Origin: Acidihalobacter sp.
Lineage (GTDB): Bacteria; Pseudomonadota; Gammaproteobacteria; DSM-5130; Acidihalobacteraceae
Direction: 5' to 3'
DNA: 37,576 nucleotides
Assembly: GCA_027013225.1 (NCBI GenBank)
Contig: JALUXU010000059.1
Span: 1 to 37,576 of the forward strand
A model generated the notes under the pieces. The model was given only the letters and a program-made list of their open reading frames with translations, did no database searches and was not told the DNA's origin. A program made the position numbers and the translations under genes. Shown here piece after piece: positions 25,821 to 34,418 of the stretch. The first letter of the stretch is position 1; the number at the start of each line of letters is the position of its first letter.

Positions 25821-26983
25821 AGGCGCTGACGGTTCCGGCGCTGGTAGTGGGCGGCGGGCTGAACGGGCTGGGAGTGGCCCGCAGCCTGGGCGCCGCCGGC
25901 GTGCCGGTGTATCTGCTAGAAGCCCGAACCGACGATCCGGCTCTGGCCAGCCGTTACGTGCGCGCACTGCGCGCGTCCGCGCTGGCGGGCGAACCGTTGC
26001 TCGCCACCCTGGAACGGCTGGGGCGCGAGCGTTTCCGCGGCCAGCGCCCCGTGCTGCTGTTCACGCAGGAACACAGCGTGTCCACACTCGCCTCGTCCCA
26101 GGCGCAGGCACGACTGGCGCTCCTGTACCGCTTTCTGTCGCCGTCGGCCGAGGTGTTGCAGGCGCTGTTGCGCAAGACTGATTTCGCTGTCCTGGCCGCC
26201 GACGCCGGCTTGCCGGTGCCGAAGACGGTGCGCCTGCGCGGCCTCGTTGACCTGGAACGGGCGTTGGCGCTGCGTTTTCCGGTCGTGCTCAAGCCCGCCT
26301 GGCATGACCCGGCCTATATCCGGTCCGGTCTGGCCAGGGCCTATCGAGCGGAGACGCCGGACGAAGCCCGGCGGCGCATCGAGGACATGCAGCGCGTGCT
26401 GCCGGAGGTGGTGGCCCAGGAATGGGTGGAGGGCGGTGACGAGGCCATTCATTTCTGCCTGCAGCATCTTTGCGCCGAAGGCCGTCCGCTCGCCACTTTC
26501 GTCGGTCGCAAACTGCGTTCCTGGCCGCCGCGGATCGGCGGCACCGCAGCCTGCGTCCCCGCCCCGGAGGCCCGGGTGCTGGCCGAACGTACCGCCCGTT
26601 TCTTCGCCCGCCTGCGGGTGCGGGGGCTGGCCGGCATGGAATACAAGCTGAATGCGCAGGGCGAATATCTGGCCATCGAGCCCACCATCGGCCGCAGCGA
26701 TTATCAGGAAGAGGTAGCGACCCTGAATGGCGTCAATCTGCCGCTGGCCTATTATCTGGACACCCTGGGGCGGGGCTGTGAATACCGTGACGGCCCTGCG
26801 CGCCGCATCGTGTGGGTGGATGAAGAAGCAGAGCGGCGGTCCGCGCTCGCGCAGGGGCTGGCCCCGCGCCGCTGGGCGCGGGCGGACGGGCCGGTGCGCG
26901 GCGCCCTGTGGCGCCTGCGCGATCCCATGCCCTGGCTCGCACTGCGCGCGCGGCGACTGGCCGCGCGCCTGGGGCGTGCATGA
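25817..26983 (+). CDS. ATP-grasp family carboxylate-amine ligase-like protein
   Basis: Predicted ATP-grasp enzyme that would activate a carboxylate as an acyl phosphate and join it to an amine. The 388 residues have an N-terminal pre-ATP-grasp/Rossmann segment (PALVVGGGLNGLGVARSLG, 7-25) and a central ATP-grasp region: KTDFAVLAADAGLPVPKTV, FPVVLKPAWHD (phosphate-loop lysine), VAQEWVEGGDEA, then RGLAGMEYKLNAQGEYLAIEPTIGRSDY, where E-x-K and E-P-x-x-G-R supply metal and ATP ligands. The C-terminal 60 residues are basic. Its position beside an amidotransferase and a FemAB protein suggests amide decoration of the glycan or its precursor. Exact substrates unknown. Confidence 0.8.
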   Translation: MKALTVPALVVGGGLNGLGVARSLGAAGVPVYLLEARTDDPALASRYVRALRASALAGEPLLATLERLGRERFRGQRPVLLFTQEHSVSTLASSQAQARLALLYRFLSPSAEVLQALLRKTDFAVLAADAGLPVPKTVRLRGLVDLERALALRFPVVLKPAWHDPAYIRSGLARAYRAETPDEARRRIEDMQRVLPEVVAQEWVEGGDEAIHFCLQHLCAEGRPLATFVGRKLRSWPPRIGGTAACVPAPEARVLAERTARFFARLRVRGLAGMEYKLNAQGEYLAIEPTIGRSDYQEEVATLNGVNLPLAYYLDTLGRGCEYRDGPARRIVWVDEEAERRSALAQGLAPRRWARADGPVRGALWRLRDPMPWLALRARRLAARLGRA

Positions 26984-28095
26984 ACGCGCCTTGGCTGCGC
27001 GCGCTGCGCGAGCGCCTGCCGCTGCCGCGGCGCGCGCTGGAGCCGGAGACGGCGTGCCATGCCCTGGCGCGATGGCTCGCCCGGGCGCAGGACGCGGGCG
27101 GCGGCGGAGCGAGCGCCTGGTACGACGCGCGTCAGCGGCGCTGGGCGGCGGCCTATCCGGAAGTGAGCGGTTACATTATTCCCACCTTGTTCGATTATGC
27201 CCGTGACTTTCACGCGCCGAAGTTTCATAAACGCGCCTTGCGCATGGCGGACTGGGCCTGTGCGGTGCAACTGCCGGACGGTGGCGTACGCGCTGGATTG
27301 ATGGACGCACCGCAGGTGGTGCCCACCGTATTCAATACTGGCCAGTCCCTGTTCGGCTGGGCGCGGGCGTTGGAGGAAACCGGCGAGTCGCGCTATCGGG
27401 AGTCCCTGCGCCGCGCCGCCGACTGGCTGCTTCGCGCGCAGGACGAAGACGGGGTCTGGCGGCGCTTCGGCTCCCCGTTTTCGGCCCCGCCGCCCAATGC
27501 TTATAATACCCGCACCGCTTATGGGCTGGCGCGGGCCGCAGAGGCGCTGGGCGAGCCGCGTTACCTGGCGGCGGCGCGGCGCAACGTGGATTGGGCGCTC
27601 GGCCAGGCACGCGCCAACGGCTGGCTGCCGCACAATGACCTGGAAGACGCCGCCCGGCCCTTGACCCATACCATTGCCTATGCCCTGCGCGGTATTCTCG
27701 AAGTCGCGGCGCGGGATGGCGGGGCGGGGCTGGAGACCGTGGCGACCGCCGCCCGCGTCTTAGCCCGCGCGCAGCGGCTCGACGGCGCGCTGCCAGGCCG
27801 GATGGACGCCGACTGGCAGGCCGCGGCACGCTGGAGCTGCCTGACCGGCAACGCCCAGCTCGCTCTGGTATGGTTGCGGCTGGCCGAAGTGGGCGGCGAG
27901 GCTGGCTGGATGACGAGCGCCACGCGCGCGCTGGACTTCAATCTGCGCTGTCTGCGGGTGGCGGGGGCGGATGGCATAGTGGGCGGAGTGCCGGGCTCGC
28001 ATCCCTTCGACGGCCCTTACATGCGCTTCCGCTACCCGAGCTGGGCGGCCAAATTCATGCTGGACGCGCTGCTGCTGCGGCGCAGGATGAGCTGA
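26980..28095 (+). CDS. Alpha/alpha-toroid protein of unknown function, XrtA-locus associated
   Basis: Not assigned to a characterised enzyme. The 371 residues lack a signal peptide and are predicted all-helical with at least five repeats of one helix pair ending in a short glycine turn: MADWACAVQLPDGGV, AADWLLRAQDEDGVW, NVDWALGQARANGWL, AARVLARAQRLDGAL and ALDFNLRCLRVAGADGIVGG. This is the pattern of (alpha/alpha)6 barrels such as sugar epimerases, unsaturated glucuronyl hydrolases and terpenoid cyclases. A late GVPGSHPFDGPYMRFRYPSW segment could line a sugar site. Start ATG 26980 overlaps the ATP-grasp stop. A cytoplasmic sugar epimerase or hydrolase acting on the precursor is possible (inference). 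Confidence 0.7.
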   Translation: MNAPWLRALRERLPLPRRALEPETACHALARWLARAQDAGGGGASAWYDARQRRWAAAYPEVSGYIIPTLFDYARDFHAPKFHKRALRMADWACAVQLPDGGVRAGLMDAPQVVPTVFNTGQSLFGWARALEETGESRYRESLRRAADWLLRAQDEDGVWRRFGSPFSAPPPNAYNTRTAYGLARAAEALGEPRYLAAARRNVDWALGQARANGWLPHNDLEDAARPLTHTIAYALRGILEVAARDGGAGLETVATAARVLARAQRLDGALPGRMDADWQAAARWSCLTGNAQLALVWLRLAEVGGEAGWMTSATRALDFNLRCLRVAGADGIVGGVPGSHPFDGPYMRFRYPSWAAKFMLDALLLRRRMS

Positions 28096-28096
28096 G

Positions 28097-29425
28097 ATGC
28101 GTGGTTTGCTGTTGATTCTGTTCGTGATGGGCACCTTGCCGATGGCACTGGTGGAACCCTACATCGGCCTGTTGCTGTGGACGCTTTTCAGCGACATGAA
28201 CCCTTACCGTGAGGTCTATGGCTTCGCGGCGCGCATTCATTGGGTGTACCTGATCGCGGCGGTGACCATTTTTTCGGCCATCATCCATGCCAACAAGCTG
28301 CAGCGCCTGCGCTGGGACGCCTTGACCGTGCTGATGGTGTTCTTCGTGCTGTTCACTGCGGTTTCGAGTTATTTTTCTGTTGTGCCGTGGTATGCCTGGC
28401 CGCACTGGCAGCAATTGTTCAAGGTGGTGTTACTGTCGTTTTTCATCATCCTTTTGATCGATTCGCGCAAGCGATTGGATCTGTTGATCTGGGTGTTCGT
28501 GATCTCTTTCGGCTTCTGGGGCATGAAGGGCGGCCTGTTCACGCTGGTGCATGGCGGCCATTACATCGTCATGGGTCCGGCAGCGTCCTTCTACGGAGAC
28601 CGCAACCAATTCGCCCTGGTCATGTGCATGACCCTGCCTCTGATGCGCTATCTGCAGTTGCAGGTGCGCTCGCGCTGGGTCCGGCTTGGTTTGTGGGTGG
28701 GTATGGCTCTCGTGGTGATGTCGATTCTTGGCACCTATTCGCGCGGTGGCCAGATCGCCCTGGCCTTTGTGCTTCTGGCCCTGATCTGGAAGAGCCGTGG
28801 CCGCTTCCGGTTGCTGTTCCTCACCGCGGCACTGTTGCCGCTGGCTCTGAGTTTCATGCCGGCGCAATGGACCCACCGCATGGAGGCCGTGGTCAGCGGC
28901 GGGGCCGAGAAGGGAGGCTCTTTCCAGGGACGGGTGCAGTCCTGGGAGTTCGCGACCAACTACGCCCTGCATCATCCCATTCTCGGCGGCGGTTTCGGCG
29001 TTTGGCTCAGCCGGGATGCCTGGGATCAGTACGGCCCGCCGGGTGCGCATCACCGCGCCATCCACAGCGTCTGGTTCCAGGTGCTGGCCGAGCAGGGCAT
29101 GGTGGGCTTCGGCCTGTATGTGCTGATGTTGGCCAGCGCCTGGCTGTATCTCGGCCGCGTGCGCAGGCTGGCCCGGGGCGACCCCGACAGCGTGTGGATG
29201 TACGATCTGGCCGGCTTCATTCAGGTGAGTTTGGTGGCGTTCGCAGTAGCCGGCAGCGCCTTGCCGCAGGCATACTTCAATTTTCTGTTCCAGTTGTATG
29301 CCGTGGCGTCGTTGCTGCTCAAGTTCGCCTTGCAAAACCGCATAGCACAACGGGCCACCGCGCCAGCGGGCTATCGGACCGCCCCCAGCCGCCCGCTGGC
29401 GTATGACAAAAGTGCGCTGCGATGA
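28097..29425 (+). CDS. O-antigen-ligase-like membrane protein, exosortase A-associated (TIGR03097-like)
   Basis: Polytopic inner-membrane protein of the Wzy/WaaL superfamily, a candidate polymerase or glycan-to-protein ligase. The 442 residues give about ten to eleven transmembrane helices. They carry the subfamily start LPMALVEPYIGLLLWTLFSDMNPY, then GPAASFYGDRNQFALVMCM and LGTYSRGGQIALA. The large periplasmic loop has GRVQSWEFATNYALHHPILGGG and HRAIHSVWFQVLAEQGMVG, where Wzy_C enzymes place key Arg and His residues. It starts one base after the toroid gene. No other Wzy-like polymerase is in the window, so this protein may be the polymerase itself. Confidence 0.88.
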   Translation: MRGLLLILFVMGTLPMALVEPYIGLLLWTLFSDMNPYREVYGFAARIHWVYLIAAVTIFSAIIHANKLQRLRWDALTVLMVFFVLFTAVSSYFSVVPWYAWPHWQQLFKVVLLSFFIILLIDSRKRLDLLIWVFVISFGFWGMKGGLFTLVHGGHYIVMGPAASFYGDRNQFALVMCMTLPLMRYLQLQVRSRWVRLGLWVGMALVVMSILGTYSRGGQIALAFVLLALIWKSRGRFRLLFLTAALLPLALSFMPAQWTHRMEAVVSGGAEKGGSFQGRVQSWEFATNYALHHPILGGGFGVWLSRDAWDQYGPPGAHHRAIHSVWFQVLAEQGMVGFGLYVLMLASAWLYLGRVRRLARGDPDSVWMYDLAGFIQVSLVAFAVAGSALPQAYFNFLFQLYAVASLLLKFALQNRIAQRATAPAGYRTAPSRPLAYDKSALR

Positions 29426-30677
29426 GCCGACGATACCGCGTTTACAACGGAAGATCAATCGCGTGAGGCAGCCAAGCCAGGTGCTGCTGCTGGCGAGCAA
29501 TTTCCCGCCGGTGATCGGCGGCTCGGCGCGGGTGTATGCCCAGATTGCCCAGGCGGCCGCGGGGCATGTGCGCGTGTTGACCGCTCGCCGTTTCTATGTG
29601 GATGGCCGCGAGTTGGCCGATTGGCGCGTTCATGACCAAGCGCAGAATTATCTTGTCGAGCGGCTGGATTTGTTGCGCACGCCATTGCAGGGTGGCGGGC
29701 AGCACGGTGGACTGCGCAAGTGGCGGCAGCGTCTGACTGATATGATCTTGCGTACCCGTGTTCTGGCGGCTTTGTTCAGGCGCGTATATCTGGGGCCGGT
29801 ACGCTGCGTGTGCATCGGCGAACTGGTGGCCAACGGCTGGATCGCGCGCTGGCTCAAGTTTTGGCCTGGCGTGCGGACGGTGATCTATGTCCACGGCGAG
29901 GAGCTCACCACGGCAGATGGTTACGATGCCGATGGTGCGCGGCGCCGGTGTTTTTTGCGTGCGGCCGATGCCGTGATCGCGGTCAGCCGCTTCACCGAGC
30001 AGACACTGCATCATTTCGCCGGCGAGGATCTGCCGGTCACGGTGATTGCTAATGGCGTCGATTTCGCCCGCTTCGAACGGGCCGCGCCGGGCGAACACAG
30101 GCAAGGTTTGGGTTGGGACGATTGTTTCGTTTTCATCAGCGTGTGCCGCCTGCTGGAGAAAAAGGGCATCGATCACGCCTTGCGCGCTTTCGCCCGCCTC
30201 GCCAGACAGCGGGTCGAGGTGCGCTATCTGATCGTCGGCGAAGGGGAATACGAGCCTCGCTTGCGCAGGATCGCCGCCGAAGAAGGCATCATGGACCGGG
30301 TGGCCTTCGTCGGCAGGGTGGATGAGGGAGAACTTCCGGCGATCTACAAGGCGGGCGATGTGTTCGTGATGCCCAACCGCAGGCTGCCCAACGGCGACAC
30401 GGAAGGCTTCGGGCTGGTGTTTCTGGAGGCGAACGCCGCCGGTCTGCCGGTCATCGCCGGGCGGGACGGCGGCAGCGTGGACGCGGTGCGCGACGAATAC
30501 AACGGTCTGCTGGTCGATGGCGCTTCGATCGATGCCATCGAGGCGGCCATGGCACGTCTGCTGGACAATGCCGTATTGCGCCGGAAACTTGCGGAAAACG
30601 GCCTGCGCCATGCGCGCGAGAATGACTGGTACCGCAAGAGCTGGGAATTTTTGCGATTGTGCCTGGGCGAAACATGA
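29403..30677 (+). CDS. GT4 glycosyltransferase
   Basis: GT-B fold glycosyltransferase, 424 residues from the first ATG. Core motifs are VLLLASNFPPVIGGSARVYAQIA (G-G acceptor loop, split by P-P), YVHGEELTT, VIANGVDFARFER, SVCRLLEKKGIDHALRAFA, VGEGEYEPRLRR and the donor motif EGFGLVFLEANAAGLPVIA followed by GGSVDAV. The ATG at 29403 overlaps the ligase-like gene by 23 bp and has no ribosome site. A GTG at 29463, with GGAAGA about eight bases upstream, would remove 20 poorly conserved residues and is the better-supported start. Substrate unknown. Confidence 0.87.
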   Translation: MTKVRCDEPTIPRLQRKINRVRQPSQVLLLASNFPPVIGGSARVYAQIAQAAAGHVRVLTARRFYVDGRELADWRVHDQAQNYLVERLDLLRTPLQGGGQHGGLRKWRQRLTDMILRTRVLAALFRRVYLGPVRCVCIGELVANGWIARWLKFWPGVRTVIYVHGEELTTADGYDADGARRRCFLRAADAVIAVSRFTEQTLHHFAGEDLPVTVIANGVDFARFERAAPGEHRQGLGWDDCFVFISVCRLLEKKGIDHALRAFARLARQRVEVRYLIVGEGEYEPRLRRIAAEEGIMDRVAFVGRVDEGELPAIYKAGDVFVMPNRRLPNGDTEGFGLVFLEANAAGLPVIAGRDGGSVDAVRDEYNGLLVDGASIDAIEAAMARLLDNAVLRRKLAENGLRHARENDWYRKSWEFLRLCLGET

Positions 30678-32257
30678 ACTGGTTTGGCGTACGTTTTCCT
30701 GAAAACTTCAACGCGATTCCGGAAACCGGAGTCGATTGCGGCTGGCAGGATTTGCGAAAACAGGGCTCCGTGGTCGCCCGCACCGCCTTCGGCGCGGCCT
30801 GGATCATCGGTTGGCGTTTCGTCAACCGTTTTCTTGGCATCATCAGCACCCTGATCCTGGTGCGCTTGCTGGTGCCGGCGGACTTCGGCGTAGTGGCGCT
30901 GGCCATGGGTTTCGTGCAGGGCTTGCAGCAACTGGCCGAGCTCGGCACCGAAAACGCCATCATCCGCGCCGACATGCCGGACCGCCAGCTTTACAACACC
31001 GGCTTTACCATCAACGTGCTGCGTGGTTTCGGCGTGGCCGTGATATTGCTCATCATCGCCGTGCCAGCGGGACATTTCTTCAACAGTCCCCACTTTACCC
31101 AGGTCACTTTCGTGGCCGCGGCGGTGAGCGCCATCTCCAGTTTGCAGAACATTGGTGTGGTCGATTACCGCCGCTACATGGCTTTCGACAAGGAATTCCT
31201 GCTCAAGCTGCTGCCGCGCCTGGTTTCGGTGAGCACGGCCATCGGGTTGGCCTTCGTATTCCGCGATTACTGGGCGCTGATCATCGCCATTCTGGTCAAC
31301 GTCATCGTCGACACCCTGTTGAGTTATGCCTTGCATCCTTACCGCCCTGGTTTCACTCTTGCCGGATGGCCACGCATGGCTTCGTATTCGACGCTTTTGT
31401 GGCTGTCCAATATCGCCGGCCTGCTGGGCGGTCTGGGCAGCAAATCGACCATCACCAAGATGACGAATGTCGGCGCCCTGGGCTTGTTCGAGGTCGCCAG
31501 TGAGGTGGCTCAACTGCCGAGCTCGGAGCTGATCGCTCCGTTGACGCGGGCGATGTTCTCCGGCCTTTCCGAAGTGCGCACCCAGGCCGACCGGGGTGCG
31601 GCTTTGCTGGTGAAAATGATGACCACCATGAACATGATCGTTCTGCCCATGGGGGTGGGTTTGTCGCTGGTGGCCGAGCCTGCCATCCGCCTGGCCTTCG
31701 GCGAAAAATGGCTGGGGGCGGTGCCTTTGCTGCAGGTCTTGGCGCTGGGGGGGGCGATCTCCATTTTCGGGGAAATGAGCCGGCAGGCGTTCGCGGTGCA
31801 CGGCTGGATGAAGGCGATGCTCAAAATGAGCGTGGTGTTCGGCTTGTCGGCCATCGGCAGTATCGTTTTGTTCATCCACCTGTTCGGTTTCCCTGGCATC
31901 GCCATAGGGTTGGTGCTCAATGGCACGCTCGGCGGTTTGATCTATTTCGTCGTCGCCATGCAGCGATTGCAGATCTCATGGCGACGCCTGGGCGCGGGGG
32001 TATGGCGCAGTTTCGCCGGCACCGCGGTCATGGCGGGGTTGATGGACGTCATGGGTTTTGGCTGGTTCGATTTCCATCCAGGCCTCGGCAACGGGGCGCT
32101 GGCGCTGCAACTGGCGGAAATGATCGGCATAGGCGCCGTTTCGTATGTGGCGAGCGTGCTTGTGCTATGGTGGATTTCCGGGCGGCCTGCAGGGCCGGAG
32201 CGCGATCTGCTCGGGTACCTGCAAGGCATTATTCAAGGCCGAAAGGCCAGGCGATGA
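30674..32257 (+). CDS. Lipid-linked oligosaccharide flippase (Wzx/WzxC-like, MOP superfamily)
   Basis: Membrane transporter that would move the undecaprenyl-linked repeat unit to the periplasmic face. The 527 residues hold about 12-14 transmembrane segments beginning near residue 40. The polysaccharide-synthase signature is IISTLILVRLLVPADFGVVALA with GTENAIIR. The protein continues with a second half (MTNVGALGLFEVASEVAQLPSSELIAPLTRAMFSGLSEV, broken by helices) typical of WzxC-type proteins. The ATG at 30674 overlaps the preceding stop by four bases; the open frame from 30659 would add five residues. With the ligase-like protein it completes a Wzx/Wzy-type route. Confidence 0.88.
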   Translation: MNWFGVRFPENFNAIPETGVDCGWQDLRKQGSVVARTAFGAAWIIGWRFVNRFLGIISTLILVRLLVPADFGVVALAMGFVQGLQQLAELGTENAIIRADMPDRQLYNTGFTINVLRGFGVAVILLIIAVPAGHFFNSPHFTQVTFVAAAVSAISSLQNIGVVDYRRYMAFDKEFLLKLLPRLVSVSTAIGLAFVFRDYWALIIAILVNVIVDTLLSYALHPYRPGFTLAGWPRMASYSTLLWLSNIAGLLGGLGSKSTITKMTNVGALGLFEVASEVAQLPSSELIAPLTRAMFSGLSEVRTQADRGAALLVKMMTTMNMIVLPMGVGLSLVAEPAIRLAFGEKWLGAVPLLQVLALGGAISIFGEMSRQAFAVHGWMKAMLKMSVVFGLSAIGSIVLFIHLFGFPGIAIGLVLNGTLGGLIYFVVAMQRLQISWRRLGAGVWRSFAGTAVMAGLMDVMGFGWFDFHPGLGNGALALQLAEMIGIGAVSYVASVLVLWWISGRPAGPERDLLGYLQGIIQGRKARR

Positions 32258-32282
32258 GGCGTGAACACCATGGGTCAGTACG

Positions 32283-34394
32283 ATGAATAAACAGGAAGGC
32301 TCCTCATGGACGAGGGCGGGCAAGCAGTTTTCCATCAGATTTCTGCTCAGCCTGCTCTTCGTCCTTCTCTTCGCGCCGGCTGCCGCCCAGGCGGCGGAAT
32401 GGGTCAAGGCGTCGTTGCTGCCTGCATTGAGCGGGCCGAACGGCCTGGCCGTTTTCGCCTTGCAGAACACATCGAAAAAAGAAATCCGCTCCAGTTTTCT
32501 GTCATTAGCCACCGTGCTCGCGCCGGGCGCGCTGCGCCGGCCTTTTGCAGTGCAAGGCAAGCTGGAAGGCCGGGTCGTCCCCGTGCAACTCGATCCGAGA
32601 ACCCATTACGCGGATGGCTCCATACGTTTTGCCATGGTCACGGTGAAAGTGCCTGGCCTGCCTGCAAGGGGGCTGGAACGGCTGAAGCTCGTCCGCGAGC
32701 CGGCACAAACAAGCCGACCCGCCCCGGCCGTGGCCATCGCACCCGTACTCGAGCGTTTTGCACCCGTGGTGGTGCTGAAGTTTTATGCCATCGACGGCAA
32801 GAAACTGAGCGCGCCAAAAATGATTCGCGTCGATCTTACCTCGCTGCTCAACATGTCGCGCAAGGCGCAGTCTGCGCTCGATTATTGGCGGCACGGCCCG
32901 TTGGCGACGGAAGTCAGGCTGCAACGGCCGGTGCTGTCATCACTCAGGCTGGTGGCCGATGCCACGGCTTATGCCGACGGTTCACTGTCGCTCGACGTGC
33001 AGTTCAATAACGACATCGCTATGTCACCGCAGGGCGGTACGCTCGTCTATACGGCGCAATTGCGGATCAAGGGGCAAACCGTATATGACAGTGGCATGAT
33101 CAAGCAATATCAATACCAGACTTGGCATCGGGTGTGGCGCTCGGCGGGCTGGCCGCCTGTCAATGTGGTGCACGATGTGCCGCGGCTGGCGGCTCTGGAA
33201 GTGATCCCGAATTATCAGACGCTTTATGGCCTGCCGGCCGGGCTGTTACGCAATGAGTTGAAATCGTTGCGCAGCAAGGGTTGGGGCAGACCTCTTTCGG
33301 GCAATGATGTGACGCCTTACATGCCCATGACCGGAGGACGTCCCGACATCGGGCCGGTGACAGGAGCCAACGCGGCATGGCTGATCACGCAAAATCCCGT
33401 GGCCGCGGCTTTTGCACTGGGACAGGCGGATACCGCCGGGGCCGTGCCCTGGCATTTCTATCTGCCCGCCAGGGGCCGCTATCTCACCACCGAGGATTAC
33501 CCCGACTTCTGGGCCGACCCACGCGGTGGTCCGCATTCCCATACCACGGGCCTCACGCAGCCGTACCGTTTTGCCGGCGGCTGGCATCCTGATGTGGCGC
33601 ACATGCCCAGCCTGGCCTTCGTGCCCTATCTGCTCACAGGCCGGCACTATTATCTGGACCAGCTCAATGCCGAGGCTTTGTACGCCATCCTGGGACAATG
33701 GCCATCGCCGCGCCAGAACGGCAAAGGCATAGTGGTCGGTCCCGGCGCGCAGGTCAGAGGCGGGGCATGGAGCCTGCGCGAGATCGCCTACGCCGCTTGG
33801 GTCAATCCGGAAAATTCATACTTCGGGCGATATTTTCGCAAGATATTGCGCAACAACATGCGCTTCCTGGAGCAACACTTGCCTGAATGGACCCGCGAGG
33901 AAGGCCAGGCGTATGGCTATGTCCCCGGTTCCTACGGCCATTCGGGCGCAATGGCGCCATGGCAGCAGGATTTTCTTGCCACCAGCGTGGCTACCATCGC
34001 GCGCCTTGGCATACCCGGCGCCAAGCGCGTGCTGCAATGGCAGACGCACTTCCTCGCCGGCAGTTTGCAGCCACAACCCGGCTGGAATCCACACGACGGC
34101 ATCGCCTACAACCTGTTCGTCTACAACCCGAAAACGAAGCGGCGTTACACCACCTGGGCCAAGATCCGCAAAGTCACTGAGAAGAATGGTCAGGCCAATG
34201 GCAACGGCTGGAAACACAGCCGCGGTTATTACGGTATGGTGCGCATGGCCGCGCTGGCGTCCATCTATAACGTCACCGGTTCGAAACAGGCCCTGGCGGC
34301 CTACCGCTGGCTGGCCGGCAGCGGCGCGCCTGGAGTGTCCCATGCGGCCCGAGCTCGACAGCCACAGTACTGGATCGTGCCTTTTGCACAATGA
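32283..34394 (+). CDS. Secreted RIFT-barrel plus alpha/alpha-toroid protein (PcRGLX/YetA-like, polysaccharide lyase-like)
   Basis: Probably an exported carbohydrate-active protein. The 703 residues begin with a signal peptide (hydrophobic FLLSLLFVLLFAPAAAQA, about 20-38, cleavage after AQA). A beta-rich part (about 40-340) with YADGSIRFAMVTVKVPGLPARG resembles the N-terminal RIFT barrel of exo-rhamnogalacturonan-lyase-like proteins. From about 350 to 690 it is helical and rich in aromatic and histidine residues (GPHSHTTGL, GGWHPDVAHMPSLAFVPYLLTG, GYVPGSYGHSGAMAPWQQD, GNGWKHSRGYYGMVRMA), consistent with an alpha/alpha toroid with a sugar cleft. It could trim or release polymer in the periplasm. 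Family assignment is by motif recall and needs a profile search. Confidence 0.6.
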   Translation: MNKQEGSSWTRAGKQFSIRFLLSLLFVLLFAPAAAQAAEWVKASLLPALSGPNGLAVFALQNTSKKEIRSSFLSLATVLAPGALRRPFAVQGKLEGRVVPVQLDPRTHYADGSIRFAMVTVKVPGLPARGLERLKLVREPAQTSRPAPAVAIAPVLERFAPVVVLKFYAIDGKKLSAPKMIRVDLTSLLNMSRKAQSALDYWRHGPLATEVRLQRPVLSSLRLVADATAYADGSLSLDVQFNNDIAMSPQGGTLVYTAQLRIKGQTVYDSGMIKQYQYQTWHRVWRSAGWPPVNVVHDVPRLAALEVIPNYQTLYGLPAGLLRNELKSLRSKGWGRPLSGNDVTPYMPMTGGRPDIGPVTGANAAWLITQNPVAAAFALGQADTAGAVPWHFYLPARGRYLTTEDYPDFWADPRGGPHSHTTGLTQPYRFAGGWHPDVAHMPSLAFVPYLLTGRHYYLDQLNAEALYAILGQWPSPRQNGKGIVVGPGAQVRGGAWSLREIAYAAWVNPENSYFGRYFRKILRNNMRFLEQHLPEWTREEGQAYGYVPGSYGHSGAMAPWQQDFLATSVATIARLGIPGAKRVLQWQTHFLAGSLQPQPGWNPHDGIAYNLFVYNPKTKRRYTTWAKIRKVTEKNGQANGNGWKHSRGYYGMVRMAALASIYNVTGSKQALAAYRWLAGSGAPGVSHAARARQPQYWIVPFAQ

Positions 34395-34418
34395 ACTCAT
34401 GCGTAAATACGGATTGAA

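Noticed and set aside
24564-25967. 467-codon minus-strand open frame
   Set aside because: Antisense shadow of the GT4 and ATP-grasp genes; no recognisable domain.
30344-31879. 511-codon minus-strand open frame rich in His, Gln and Asp
   Set aside because: Mirror of the hydrophobic flippase gene: antisense of membrane-helix codons yields such polar sequence.
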